Source: an uncultured Collinsella sp. (GTDB lineage: Bacteria > Actinomycetota > Coriobacteriia > Coriobacteriales > Coriobacteriaceae). Taken from it: a DNA stretch of 20,535 bases. Within the stretch, counting starts at the first letter, position 1. Each line of letters starts with the position of its first letter. The notes beneath the pieces are model-generated. The model saw only the letters and a list, made by a program, of their open reading frames with translations, was not told the origin of the DNA and ran no database searches. The stretch spans positions 1-20,535 of the forward strand of contig CAUGNQ010000036.1 of NCBI GenBank assembly GCA_959600835.1, written 5' to 3'. Positions 1 through 7,810 of this stretch are shown one piece after another. A program made the position numbers and the translations under genes.

Positions 1-168
1 GGCAAGCTCTTTGGCATGGCGTTTAAGGGCACGCTCGCAAGCCTTGATCACCTGCTGGCGCGGATCCTCGCGATAATGCTCCACGAGGGCAGGAATCTCC
101 TCAAACGTAGCGCTCGCCAACTCACCGGCAACCTGCGATGCCGAAACCGAGCTCGTCATGTTGGCCAT
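1..168 (-). CDS. rnhB: Ribonuclease HII, N-terminal part (runs off the window)
   Basis: Ribonuclease HII nicks RNA in RNA-DNA hybrids and starts removal of misincorporated ribonucleotides. Only the first 56 codons are present, beginning MANMTSSVSA and ending RHAKELA at base 1. This is the N-terminal extension typical of Gram-positive RNase HII. The stretch LVEHYREDPRQQVIKACERA resembles the helical leader that precedes the catalytic domain in Bacillus RnhB. The catalytic GxDEAGRG-type region lies outside the window, so the call rests on this leader plus the position directly after rplS, where rnhB is common in actinobacteria. The ATG at 168 is preceded by AAGGAGG with a 7-nt spacer, which fixes the start. 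A second in-frame ATG at 159 lacks such a site. A strong terminator lies just upstream and no obvious promoter separates the two. Confidence 0.75.
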   Translation of the reverse strand, partial: MANMTSSVSASQVAGELASATFEEIPALVEHYREDPRQQVIKACERALKRHAKELA

Positions 169-197
169 ACCAGACCCTCCTTGCATGCAAATCAGAT

Positions 198-227
198 AAA
201 AAGAAGGGCCACCCGAAGGTGACCCTT
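198..227 (-). terminator. Intrinsic terminator after rplS with UUCG tetraloop
   Basis: Read on the minus strand, a 10-bp stem (AAGGGTCACC paired with GGTGGCCCTT, one G-U pair) closes a TTCG loop and is followed by CTTTTT. The C(UUCG)G closure is an extra-stable tetraloop. It lies between the rplS stop and the rnhB ribosome binding site, so it should end most rplS transcripts. Confidence 0.9.
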
Positions 228-261
228 GTGTCCAAACGAGTGGACAGACGCTGCGATCTTC

Positions 262-603
262 TTAGCGCTTCTCGGGGATGCGAGCAGCCTTGCCCACCTT
301 GTCGCGCAGGTAGTACAGCTTGGCGCGACGGACGCGACCATGACGGACGACCTCGAGCTTGGCGATCTTGGGGCTGTGAAGCGGGAAGGTACGCTCAACA
401 CCGACACCGAAGGACATCTTGCGGACGGTGAAGGTCTCGCGGGCACCGGCGCCGGCCATGCGGATGACGTCGCCCTGGAAGACCTGGATGCGCTCGCGGT
501 CGCCTTCCTTAATGCGGTAGTGAACCTTGACGTTGTCGGCGACGCGAACCTGAGGAATGTCCTCGCGGATCTGCTGACGCTCGATTGCGCGGATGTAATC
601 CAT
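262..603 (-). CDS. rplS: 50S ribosomal protein L19
   Basis: L19 sits at the 30S-50S interface of the ribosome. The 113-residue product begins MDYIRAIERQQ and carries the family core: the FQGDVI segment, the VRKMSFGVGVERTFPLHSP segment and the RRAKLYYLRD segment near the end, all typical of bacterial L19. Length fits the family (about 113-120). The ATG at 603 is chosen because AAGGA lies 7 nt upstream and the family starts here; an in-frame TTG at 609 is two codons earlier and falls too near that site. The gene has its own candidate promoter and a hairpin in its leader, and is closed by a UUCG terminator. In most bacteria rplS follows trmD directly; here ppdK, its regulator, glyQS and lepB intervene. 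Confidence 0.97.
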   Translation of the reverse strand: MDYIRAIERQQIREDIPQVRVADNVKVHYRIKEGDRERIQVFQGDVIRMAGAGARETFTVRKMSFGVGVERTFPLHSPKIAKLEVVRHGRVRRAKLYYLRDKVGKAARIPEKR

Positions 604-627
604 GTGCAATTCCTTACTCTTCTAGAG

Positions 628-651
628 GTGCCGTACCACCTTGGCCGGCAC
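628..651 (-). promoter_or_regulatory. Hairpin in the rplS 5' leader, possible autoregulatory element
   Basis: On the minus strand GTGCCG pairs with CGGCAC. Inside that, GCCA pairs with TGGT around an AGG loop with a single bulged A. It lies about 25 nt upstream of the rplS start and some 15 nt downstream of the predicted transcription start. Ribosomal protein leaders often bind their own product; that role here is inference from position and structure only. Confidence 0.35.
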
Positions 652-672
652 GTAGTTGAACAAACGCATTCG

Positions 673-700
673 AGTATACACGCGCGGGTTTCTGCTGCAA
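673..700 (-). promoter_or_regulatory. Candidate sigma-70-type promoter of rplS
   Basis: On the minus strand TTGCAG (695-700) is followed by a 16-nt spacer and TATACT (673-678). This predicts a leader of about 60 nt before rplS. It lies just after the ppdK terminator, so rplS would be transcribed independently of the genes upstream. Confidence 0.6.
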
Positions 701-746
701 GAACATTTTTTCACGCAGACAAAAAGACAAAACCCGCACATGATAA

Positions 747-774
747 CCGCCCGTCTCACGAATGAGACGGGCGG
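747..774 (-). terminator. Terminator hairpin after ppdK
   Basis: A perfect 12-bp stem (CCGCCCGTCTCA with TGAGACGGGCGG on the minus strand) closes a TTCG loop. It lies 38 bases after the ppdK stop. The tail is imperfect (TTATCATG, with a TTTT run some 12 bases later), so efficiency is uncertain, but the stem is the strongest in this gap and the plus-strand side has no T run. Confidence 0.75.
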
Positions 775-812
775 CATGAAGGGGGCTGCGCTAGGCGTCT
801 AAACCCAAAACG

Positions 813-3563
813 TTAGGCGGAACGCTTGGCCTCGAGCTTGGCCTGAGCGGCAGCCAGGCGCGCGAGGGGCACGCGATAGGGCGAGCAGGACACGTAGTCC
901 ACGTCGGCCACGTTAAACAGGCCCTTGAGGGACTTGGGGTCGCCGCCGTGCTCGCCGCACACGCCAAAGTGCATGTCGGGATTGGTGGCGCGGCCCTTCT
1001 CGACGGCCAAGCGCACGAGCTCCAGCACTGCCGCGTCGATGGTCTCGAAGGGGTTGTCTTTCAGGATCTTTTTATGCATGTACAGCGGGATGAACTTGGC
1101 CTCGGCGTCATCGCGCGAGAAGCCAAAGGTCGTCTGGGTGAGGTCGTTGGTGCCAAAGCAGAAGAAGTCGGCATGATGGGCGATCTCGTCAGCGACCATG
1201 CAGGCACGCGGCAGCTCGAGCATCGTGCCCACGGGAATATTGAGCTCGACGCCTTCCTCGGCGGAAACCTCGGCGATCACGCGCTCGATAACCTCGCGGG
1301 TCTGGACATGCTCGGCCGTGATGGAAACGAGCGGAACCATGATCTCGGGGCGCGGGTCGACACCCTCCTTGATAAGGCGGGCAGCGGCCGTGGCGACGGC
1401 GCGAACCTGCATGAGCGGCAGATCGCCAAAGACGACGGACAGGCGCACGCCGCGCAAGCCCAGCATGGGGTTGGACTCGACCATGCCGTCAATGCGACGC
1501 AGGCGGGCGCGCAGGGCAGTGAGCTCCTCCTCGGGAGCGCCGGCGGCCTCCTTCTTGGTGATGGCGACCTCGAGCTCGCGAGGATTATCCAGGAACTCAT
1601 GAAGCGGCGGATCGAGCAGGCGGACGACCACATCGCGACCGGACATGGTCTTGAACATCGCCAGGAAGTCCTCGGTCTGAACCTTGAGCAAGTCGGTCAG
1701 GGCCTGCTGCTTCACGGCCTCATCGTCAGACAGGATAAAGCTCTGGATGATGTTCTTGCGATCGCCCAGGAACATGTGCTCGGTGCGGCACAGACCGATG
1801 GCCTCGGCGCCAAACTCGAGCGCGAGCTCGGCATCCTCGGGGTTGTCGGCGTTGACGCGCACGTGGTTGGCGTGACCGTCGGTCTCGTCCAAACGGATCT
1901 CATCGGCCCAAGACAGGATGGTGTCCAGGTCGCCGGTGAGCTCTGCAGAGACCAGGTCGACCGCGCCGTCGACGACGATACCCTGGGTGCCGTCGATGGA
2001 GATGACATCGCCCTCGCGCAGCACGCGGTCGCTGCCCTCGATGCGCACGACCTTCTCTGCCGCGTCAATGTGGAAGCGCTCAACGCCGCAAACGCAGGGC
2101 GTACCCATGCCGCGGGCGATAACGGCGGCATGGCTCGTCTTGCCACCGTGGCTGGTCAGGATGCCCTCGGCGGCGACCATGCCCTTCAGGTCGTCGGGGT
2201 TGGTCTCCCAGCGGACCAGAATGACCTTGTGGCCCTCGTTGGCGCGCGCGACGGCGTCATCACTCGAGAACACGACCTCGCCCACGGCGGCACCAGGGCT
2301 GGCGTTAAGGCCGCTGGCCAGGGCCTCGTACTTCTTGGAGGCGTCGAACTGCGGGTGCAGGAGCTGGTCGAGCTGCGCGGGATCGATGCGGCTCACAGCC
2401 TCCTCGCGGGTGATGAGGCCCTCCTCGACCATTTCGATGGCGATGCGCAGGGCGGCGGTGGCGGTACGCTTGCCCACGCGGGTCTGGAGCATCCAGAGCT
2501 TACCCTGCTCGATGGTGAACTCGATGTCGCACATGTCGCGGTAGTGGTCCTCAAGCGTCAGGAAGACACGCTCAAGCTCCTCACCTGCTGACTCGAGGCC
2601 CGGGGTGGTCTTGAGATCGGCGATGGGCTCGGTGTTGCGGATGCCGGCGACGACGTCCTCGCCTTGGGCGTTGACCAGAAAGTCACCGTAGAACTCCTTG
2701 GTTCCGTCGGCCGGGTTGCGCGTAAAGGCGACGCCAGTCGCCGAGGTCTCGCCCTTATTGCCAAACGCCATAGCCTGGACGTTGACGGCGGTTCCAAGGT
2801 CATCGGAAATGCCATGCTGCTTGCGGTAGATGCAGGCGCGCTCGTTCATCCAGCTGCCAAAGACGGCCTGGATAGCAAGGCGCAGCTGAAGCTCCGGATC
2901 GTGCGGGAAGATGGGCTTGCCGTCCGCGACCTCGAGCTCGGGGTACAGGGCGGCCTCGACGTTATCGGAGAAAATGCCCTTAAAAGTCTCGACGAGCTCC
3001 TGCAGGTCCTCGGCCGAAAGATCGGAATCGACGCGAACGCCGGCGACCAGGCGTGCCTGGGTCAGGGCGTTCTCGAACAGGTCGGCATCGACACCCATGA
3101 CGACATTGGAGAACATCTGGATAAAGCGGCGGTAGCTATCCCAGGCAAAGCGCGGGTTCTGCGTCTGGGCGATAAGGCCCTGGACGGAGTCGTCGTTGAG
3201 GCCCAGGTTGAGGACCGTGTCCATCATGCCGGGCATGGAAAACGGAGCACCCGAGCGCACCGAGACGAGCAGCGGATCGGAGGCATCGCCGAGCTTCTTG
3301 CCGCAACGAGCCTCGAGATCGGCCTCGGCGGCAACGATTTCGTCGAGCGCGCCCTCCGGCCACACGTTGCCGGCACCAGAGTACTCGACGCAGGTCTGGC
3401 AGGTAATGGTAAAGCCACCGGGAACCGGCAGGCCGATACGACTCATCTCGGCAAGGTTAGCGCCTTTGCCGCCAAGCACGAAGTTCATGGACTTGTCGCC
3501 CTCGGTGACACAAGTGCCCTGGGCATCGGTTCCAAAATGGTAAACCCTCTTGCAATCGCTCAC
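813..3563 (-). CDS. ppdK: Pyruvate, phosphate dikinase (PPDK)
   Basis: PPDK interconverts pyruvate + ATP + Pi with PEP + AMP + PPi through a phosphohistidine carrier. At 916 residues it is somewhat longer than the clostridial enzyme (about 874). Visible in order are: the N-terminal ATP-grasp part (GGKGANLAEM near 31-40, DPLLVSVRSGA near 96-106, FGNKGETSATGVAFTRNP near 267-284); the swivelling domain with catalytic His478 in GGKTSHAAVIARGMG; and the PEP/pyruvate TIM barrel with GLCRTEHMF near 590-598, FGTNDLTQ near 803-810 and catalytic Cys869 in GVCGEHGGDP. Thr476 is the expected target of the DUF299 regulator encoded just upstream. The start is GTG at 3563, with a purine-rich AAGGGGAAG upstream. 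Its 266-bp upstream gap is the longest intergenic region in the window, which suggests separate regulation. Confidence 0.97.
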   Translation of the reverse strand: MSDCKRVYHFGTDAQGTCVTEGDKSMNFVLGGKGANLAEMSRIGLPVPGGFTITCQTCVEYSGAGNVWPEGALDEIVAAEADLEARCGKKLGDASDPLLVSVRSGAPFSMPGMMDTVLNLGLNDDSVQGLIAQTQNPRFAWDSYRRFIQMFSNVVMGVDADLFENALTQARLVAGVRVDSDLSAEDLQELVETFKGIFSDNVEAALYPELEVADGKPIFPHDPELQLRLAIQAVFGSWMNERACIYRKQHGISDDLGTAVNVQAMAFGNKGETSATGVAFTRNPADGTKEFYGDFLVNAQGEDVVAGIRNTEPIADLKTTPGLESAGEELERVFLTLEDHYRDMCDIEFTIEQGKLWMLQTRVGKRTATAALRIAIEMVEEGLITREEAVSRIDPAQLDQLLHPQFDASKKYEALASGLNASPGAAVGEVVFSSDDAVARANEGHKVILVRWETNPDDLKGMVAAEGILTSHGGKTSHAAVIARGMGTPCVCGVERFHIDAAEKVVRIEGSDRVLREGDVISIDGTQGIVVDGAVDLVSAELTGDLDTILSWADEIRLDETDGHANHVRVNADNPEDAELALEFGAEAIGLCRTEHMFLGDRKNIIQSFILSDDEAVKQQALTDLLKVQTEDFLAMFKTMSGRDVVVRLLDPPLHEFLDNPRELEVAITKKEAAGAPEEELTALRARLRRIDGMVESNPMLGLRGVRLSVVFGDLPLMQVRAVATAAARLIKEGVDPRPEIMVPLVSITAEHVQTREVIERVIAEVSAEEGVELNIPVGTMLELPRACMVADEIAHHADFFCFGTNDLTQTTFGFSRDDAEAKFIPLYMHKKILKDNPFETIDAAVLELVRLAVEKGRATNPDMHFGVCGEHGGDPKSLKGLFNVADVDYVSCSPYRVPLARLAAAQAKLEAKRSA

Positions 3564-3611
3564 GATACTTCCCCTTCCATGCGATCTCGCGCACGACCGT
3601 GGTAACGAATC

Positions 3612-3630
3612 GACCCGCCGGATGCGGGCC
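3612..3630 (-). promoter_or_regulatory. 5' UTR hairpin of ppdK
   Basis: On the minus strand GGCCCGC pairs with GCGGGTC (one G-U pair) around an ATCCG loop. If transcription starts near 3632 this hairpin sits almost at the mRNA 5' end, where it could stabilise the transcript. Function is inferred. Confidence 0.35.
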
Positions 3631-3638
3631 GTGAGGGA

Positions 3639-3667
3639 ACTATACGGCGGGATTTGAACGGGCTTGA
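3639..3667 (-). promoter_or_regulatory. Candidate ppdK promoter (good -10, poor -35)
   Basis: TATAGT on the minus strand (3639-3644) is a fair -10 box. At the expected -35 position (3662-3667) the sequence is TCAAGC, a poor match. A weak -35 next to upstream repeats is what an activator-dependent promoter looks like, but this is not proven. Confidence 0.35.
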
Positions 3668-3685
3668 GCAGAGGATACGCGGTTT

Positions 3686-3733
3686 GGTAAACGTGCTAAA
3701 ACTTGCGGTAAACGGTAGGTAAATGTGGTTACC
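3686..3733. repeat. Three direct repeats GGTAAA(C/T)G plus an inverted half-site upstream of ppdK
   Basis: GGTAAACG occurs at 3686-3693 and 3707-3714, GGTAAATG at 3718-3725, and the inverted half-site TTACC at 3729-3733. Starts are 21 and 11 bases apart, close to two turns and one turn of the helix, so all would face the same side of the DNA. They lie about 42-90 bases upstream of the candidate ppdK -10 box. The flanking 3721-3840 stretch is only about 34% G+C by hand count. This is a likely transcription-factor binding array; the factor is unknown. Confidence 0.5.
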
Positions 3734-3829
3734 TTATGAAGATACCAATAGAATAAATTGGCAGGTTAAATGCAGGTTTCTTGCTAAATCGCTTTATCAA
3801 TATCAAGCATATTTAGCTGGCCCAATGAG

Positions 3830-4705
3830 CTAACTTTGTTGGGCGCGACGGGCGGCACGACGGACCCTGGCTTCCTTGATCTCTTCGAGGTGGGCAATGA
3901 TCTCGGAGGCACTCTCCTCGATCGCCTTGCCGTCGGTACGCACCACAAAGCAACCCAGGCGTTTCATGAGGGCACGAGCCTCCTCGAGCTCACTGCGTAC
4001 ACTCTCGGGCTCGGCATAGGAGCCGGCAACGGCACGGGCGTAGTCGTCGCCCAGGCGGCTATCGCGAATCTCGGAAATCACATCGACGGTCGAAATCAGA
4101 CCGAAGAGACGCATCGGATCGACCTCGTAAATCGACTTGGGCGGCTCCATACCGTGCGCCAGCGGAACGTTGGCAACCTTGTAGCCCTGATAGGCCAAAT
4201 ACATCGAAAGCGGCGTCTTGGATGTGCGCGACACGCCCAACAGCACGATATCGGCACCCGACAGATCATCGCAGCCGCGCCCGTCATCGTGCTCGACGAA
4301 GTACTCCATGGCCTCGATGCGGTGGAAATACCGGTCATCGGTCTTATGGATCACACCCGCCACTCCTTTTGGTGGCACGCCAATAAGCGACGACAGGACT
4401 GCAAGCGTCGGGCCGATCAGGTCGACCGATCGAATGTGCAGCATACCCAAGTAGTCGAGCACGCGAGCACGAAGCGCCGGATCGACGATGGTATGGAACA
4501 CGGCGATATCACGATGGTCGGCATCGACGCGCGGGCCCACAAACGATTTGACCTGCTCCACCGAGGTCACCTTAGGCAGACGTAAAACACGAAAAGCCCC
4601 TTCATCAAATTGCCCGGACGCCGCAAGCACCACCTCACAAGCGGTATCACCGAGCGAGTCGGAGATAACGATAACGGTGGAACGAGCGGTGACCGGGCAA
4701 TCCAT
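3830..4705 (-). CDS. PPDK regulatory protein, DUF299 family (bifunctional Ser/Thr kinase and phosphorylase)
   Basis: Proteins of this family (YqfL in Bacillus, PpsR for PEP synthase in E. coli) inactivate PPDK. They phosphorylate the Thr two residues before the catalytic His using ADP, and reactivate it by Pi-dependent removal that releases PPi. The 291-residue product shows the family P-loop GVSRTSKT at 157-164, followed by the conserved PLSMYLAYQGYKVANVPL, and an N-terminal VIVISDSLGDTA segment. The C-terminus is Arg-rich (RVRRAARRAQQS). The ATG at 4705 has AAGGAG 6 nt upstream; a small hairpin (TGCGC-ATAA-GCGCA, 4719-4732) sits just before that site. It follows glyS by 34 bases and precedes its presumed target ppdK, matching glyQS-yqfL gene order in Firmicutes. 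Confidence 0.93.
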   Translation of the reverse strand: MDCPVTARSTVIVISDSLGDTACEVVLAASGQFDEGAFRVLRLPKVTSVEQVKSFVGPRVDADHRDIAVFHTIVDPALRARVLDYLGMLHIRSVDLIGPTLAVLSSLIGVPPKGVAGVIHKTDDRYFHRIEAMEYFVEHDDGRGCDDLSGADIVLLGVSRTSKTPLSMYLAYQGYKVANVPLAHGMEPPKSIYEVDPMRLFGLISTVDVISEIRDSRLGDDYARAVAGSYAEPESVRSELEEARALMKRLGCFVVRTDGKAIEESASEIIAHLEEIKEARVRRAARRAQQS

Positions 4706-4739
4706 GCGGGGCTCCTTTTGCGCTTATGCGCAGGCTAGC

Positions 4740-6836
4740 TTACTTTTTGCGGGCAAGCTCACCAATGTTAGCGATGCCGGAGAAAACGGCCTCGAAGCGG
4801 TTGAGCAGCTTAAGGCGATTATCGCGAAGCAGCTCGTCCTTGTCCATGACCATGACCTCATCGAAGAAACGGTCGATGGGCGCGCGCAGGGCGGCGAGGG
4901 CGGCAAATGCGGTCGGGTAGTCCTCGGCAGCAAGGGCGGCATCGACGGCGGTCTGAGCAGCCTCGGAGGCGTCGGCAAGCGCAAGCTCGACCTCGCCCAT
5001 CAGGGCACGATCGTACTCCGCACCCAGCTCGGGCTTGGAGATATGCGCGGCGCGGGCGTAGGCAGTCGCCAGGTTGTCGAAGGTCTCGGCGTCGTTCTTG
5101 CGAGCCTCGTCGAGGGCAGCGCAGCGGGCGAAGAAGACCGACGGGGCAATGATGTGCACCGCGGAAACGGCGGCAACGGTGTCGGCCGGGATCTTCTCGT
5201 CGCGGGCCATACTCACCAAACGACCGTGGAAGAAGTCGCGTACCTGCTGGGTGACCTCGGCGGCGTCGAACTCAATACCCTGCTCGCTATAGAGCTGGAG
5301 GGCAAAGTCGATGAGCGACGTGGGGTCGATCGGCAGGCGGTCGCGCAGGATGTTGATGATGCCGATGGCGGCACGACGCAGCGCGTACGGGTCGGAAGAG
5401 CCGGTCGGGGGCTCGCCGATGGCAAAGATGCCGGCAATGGTATCGAGCTTATCGGCGCAGGCCACGATGCAGCCAGCGGTGCCCTCGGGCAGCTCGTCGC
5501 CGGCAAAGCGGGGACGATAGTGATCGCGGATAGCATGAGCGACCTCGTCGTTCTCCCCCATCGCGATGGCGTAGTAACCGCCCATCACGCCCTGCTGGCT
5601 CGTGAACTCGACGACGGCGTTGGACACCAGGTCGGCCTTGCACAGATGCGCGGCACGGCCGGCATCGGCGGCAAGGTGGGCACCCAGGTGAGCCTCGCGG
5701 GCAATAGCGAGCGCGAGCTGCTCAATACGCTCGGACTTGGCGAGCACGCTGCCGAGCTTCTCCTGGAAAGCGACCTTGGCCAGGCGCTCACGAAACTCGT
5801 CGAGAGAGATCTTCAGATCCTCCTCGTAGAAGAACTTGGCGTCATCCAGGCGTGCGCGCACGACGCGCTCGTTGCCGTCGATCACGCGCTCGGCATTCTC
5901 GGGCTTGCTGTTGGAGACGACCACGAACTCACGCGTAAGCTTGCCCTCGCCGTCATAGATCGGGAAGTAGCGCTGGTTGGTGAGCATGGACTCGCAGATG
6001 ATCTCGTGCGGGACCTTGAGGAACTCCTCGTCGAAGGTACCGACGAGCACCGTCGGCCACTCGCAGAGGTTAATGACCTCCTCAAAGACCTTCTTGGGCG
6101 TGTCGACATGGCAGCCGGGGCGAGCGGCCTCGACCTCGGCGATACCGGCAAGGATGGCCTCACGACGACGCTCGGCAGAAAGCACGCCGGCGTCCTCGAG
6201 CACCTGCTCGTAGACGGCGGGGCTGGCAACAACGTGGTCACCAGGGCCAAGCACGCGATGGCCACGCGTGGTGTTGCCGCTCGTCACGTCGGCAAACGAC
6301 ACAGGCACAATATCCTCGCCCAGAAGGCAGCAAATCCAGCGGACCGGACGCACGAACGTCGCGTGCTCGTGCCCCCAGCGCTGGCTGCGGTAGTTGGGCC
6401 ACTGCAGGCCGGCGATAGTCTTCTCGCACAGGGCCGTCAGGATCGGGGTTGCCGGTGCGGAGGGAATGTTCTTCTCGGCAAAGACATACTCGCGACCGTC
6501 GGTATCCTCACGACGGACCAGGTCCTCGGCAGCCACACCGCACTTGCGGGCGAAGCCCTGGGCGGCCTTGGTGGCGTTACCGTCAGCGTCGAAGGCGATG
6601 TTTGCCGCGGGGCCACGCTTGACCTCGTGAACCTCATCGGTCGCGGTGGCGACGTCGGCAACGAGCGCAGCCAGGCGACGCGGGCTCGAGATCACGCGGA
6701 CCTCGCCGTGGGCCAGACCGGCCTCGTCGAGACCCTTGGCGATCATGGTACCAAGCTGCTTGACGGCATTGTTCAGCGGTGCAGAGGGCATTTCCTCCGT
6801 ACCGATCTCAAACAGGAAATCCTTAGCGTCTGCCAT
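4740..6836 (-). CDS. glyS: Glycine--tRNA ligase, beta subunit
   Basis: This is the beta subunit of the bacterial alpha2-beta2 type glycyl-tRNA synthetase; beta contributes tRNA binding and works with the catalytic alpha subunit. The 698-residue product (E. coli GlyS is 689) opens with the family signature FLFEIGTEEMP near residues 7-17. It contains the RWGHEHATFVRPVRWI segment, the GGYYAIAMGE segment and a C-terminal DALR-type anticodon-binding region ending in FFDEVMVMDKDELLRDNRL. The ATG at 6836 lies 3 bases after the glyQ stop, so the two subunits are almost certainly translationally coupled. The DUF299 gene follows 34 bases later without a clear terminator between. Confidence 0.97.
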   Translation of the reverse strand: MADAKDFLFEIGTEEMPSAPLNNAVKQLGTMIAKGLDEAGLAHGEVRVISSPRRLAALVADVATATDEVHEVKRGPAANIAFDADGNATKAAQGFARKCGVAAEDLVRREDTDGREYVFAEKNIPSAPATPILTALCEKTIAGLQWPNYRSQRWGHEHATFVRPVRWICCLLGEDIVPVSFADVTSGNTTRGHRVLGPGDHVVASPAVYEQVLEDAGVLSAERRREAILAGIAEVEAARPGCHVDTPKKVFEEVINLCEWPTVLVGTFDEEFLKVPHEIICESMLTNQRYFPIYDGEGKLTREFVVVSNSKPENAERVIDGNERVVRARLDDAKFFYEEDLKISLDEFRERLAKVAFQEKLGSVLAKSERIEQLALAIAREAHLGAHLAADAGRAAHLCKADLVSNAVVEFTSQQGVMGGYYAIAMGENDEVAHAIRDHYRPRFAGDELPEGTAGCIVACADKLDTIAGIFAIGEPPTGSSDPYALRRAAIGIINILRDRLPIDPTSLIDFALQLYSEQGIEFDAAEVTQQVRDFFHGRLVSMARDEKIPADTVAAVSAVHIIAPSVFFARCAALDEARKNDAETFDNLATAYARAAHISKPELGAEYDRALMGEVELALADASEAAQTAVDAALAAEDYPTAFAALAALRAPIDRFFDEVMVMDKDELLRDNRLKLLNRFEAVFSGIANIGELARKK

Positions 6837-6839
6837 GGC

Positions 6840-7751
6840 TTACGCCACCTCGCCTTCCTGGTCGGCATTCTCGTTGACTCCGGCGACCTCGGCCATGTAG
6901 GCCTCGCAGCACGCCTTGGCGACGGCGCGGACGCGCAGAATGTAGTTGGCACGCTCGACCGCGGACAGGGCGCCGCGGGCATCGAGCAGGTTGAAGGCGT
7001 GGCTGCACTTCATGACACAGTCGTACGCCGGCAACGGCAGCTTGCGCTCCAGGCAGGAATGGCACTCGGCCTCGTAGTCGTCAAACTTCTGACGCATCAT
7101 CTCGACGTTGGCGACCTCAAAGTTATAGGCACTGAACTCGCGCTCGTTCTCGAGGAACACGTCGCCGTAGGTCATGGGCGTGCCGTCGGGCAGATAGCTC
7201 CACACCAGATCGTAGACCGAGTTGACGCCCTGAGCATACATGGCGATACGCTCCAGGCCATAGGTGATCTCGACGGGCACGGGGTCGACCTCGATACCGC
7301 CCACCTGCTGGAAGTACGTAAACTGCGTGACCTCCATGCCGTTGAGCCAGACCTCCCAGCCAAGGCCCCAGGCGCCCAGCGTCGGGCTCTCCCAGTCGTC
7401 CTCGACAAAACGGACGTCATGGTCGTTGGGGTCCAGGCCAATGGCAGCAAGAGACCCCAGGTAAAGCTCCTGAGCATTAACCGGAGAGGGCTTAATGAGC
7501 ACCTGGAACTGATAGTAGTGCTGCATGCGGTTAGGGTTCTCGCCGTAGCGGCCGTCGGCGGGACGGCGGCAGGGCTGCGCATAGCAGGTGCGCCATTCGG
7601 CGGGACCGAGCGAGCGCAGCGTGGTCGCGGTATGGAAGGTACCGGCACCGACCTCGGAGTCATAGGGCTGCATAATGACGCAGCCCTGCTCGCCCCAGTA
7701 CTGCTGGAGGCGCAGGATGATGTCTTGGAAGGAAAGCGATGAAGCGTTCAT
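6840..7751 (-). CDS. glyQ: Glycine--tRNA ligase, alpha subunit
   Basis: This catalytic subunit activates glycine and transfers it to tRNA-Gly. The 303-residue length is normal. The class II core is plain: YWGEQGCVIMQPYDSEVGAG near residues 18-37, then HTATTLRSLGP, CRRPADGRYGENPNRMQHYYQFQV, and GLGWEVWLNGMEVTQFTYFQQ. The ATG at 7751 fits the family; GAGGGG lies 11 nt upstream, a rather long spacing. The 59-bp gap to lepB holds no T-box leader (no AGGGTGG-type antiterminator motif), although T-boxes commonly control glyQS in Firmicutes. The gene is probably transcribed from the rpsP operon upstream or from a weak local promoter. Confidence 0.97.
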   Translation of the reverse strand: MNASSLSFQDIILRLQQYWGEQGCVIMQPYDSEVGAGTFHTATTLRSLGPAEWRTCYAQPCRRPADGRYGENPNRMQHYYQFQVLIKPSPVNAQELYLGSLAAIGLDPNDHDVRFVEDDWESPTLGAWGLGWEVWLNGMEVTQFTYFQQVGGIEVDPVPVEITYGLERIAMYAQGVNSVYDLVWSYLPDGTPMTYGDVFLENEREFSAYNFEVANVEMMRQKFDDYEAECHSCLERKLPLPAYDCVMKCSHAFNLLDARGALSAVERANYILRVRAVAKACCEAYMAEVAGVNENADQEGEVA

Positions 7752-7810
7752 GCCTCTAATATCCCCTCGTCGAAACGATTACACGGTTAGGTACTGTACT
7801 ATAGCGGTTT

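Noticed and set aside
226..765. A 179-codon plus-strand frame over rplS and its promoter region
   Set aside because: It is antisense to rplS, which is certain, and crosses the rplS promoter and the ppdK terminator; no family resemblance.
3826..3850. Hairpin TTAGCT/AGCTAA at the DUF299 stop codon as a terminator
   Set aside because: The stem is 6 AT-rich pairs with a 9-nt loop and no T tract follows; the energy would be poor.
4488..7742. A 1084-codon open frame on the plus strand opposite glyS and glyQ
   Set aside because: It mirrors two unmistakable synthetase genes, has no recognisable domain, and its composition is what antisense frames of GC-rich genes give. Long stop-free antisense frames also occur opposite ppdK (948-2591) and obgE (13230-15104).
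7752..7810. Possible glyQ promoter (TATAGT at 7798-7803, minus) and near-palindrome TAGGTACTGTACTA
   Set aside because: The -35 position (CGGCGC) is not a match and the palindrome is short and imperfect. Not strong enough to annotate.
7752..7810. T-box riboswitch before glyQS
   Set aside because: The gap is only 59 bases and lacks the AGGGTGG-type antiterminator motif and specifier structure.
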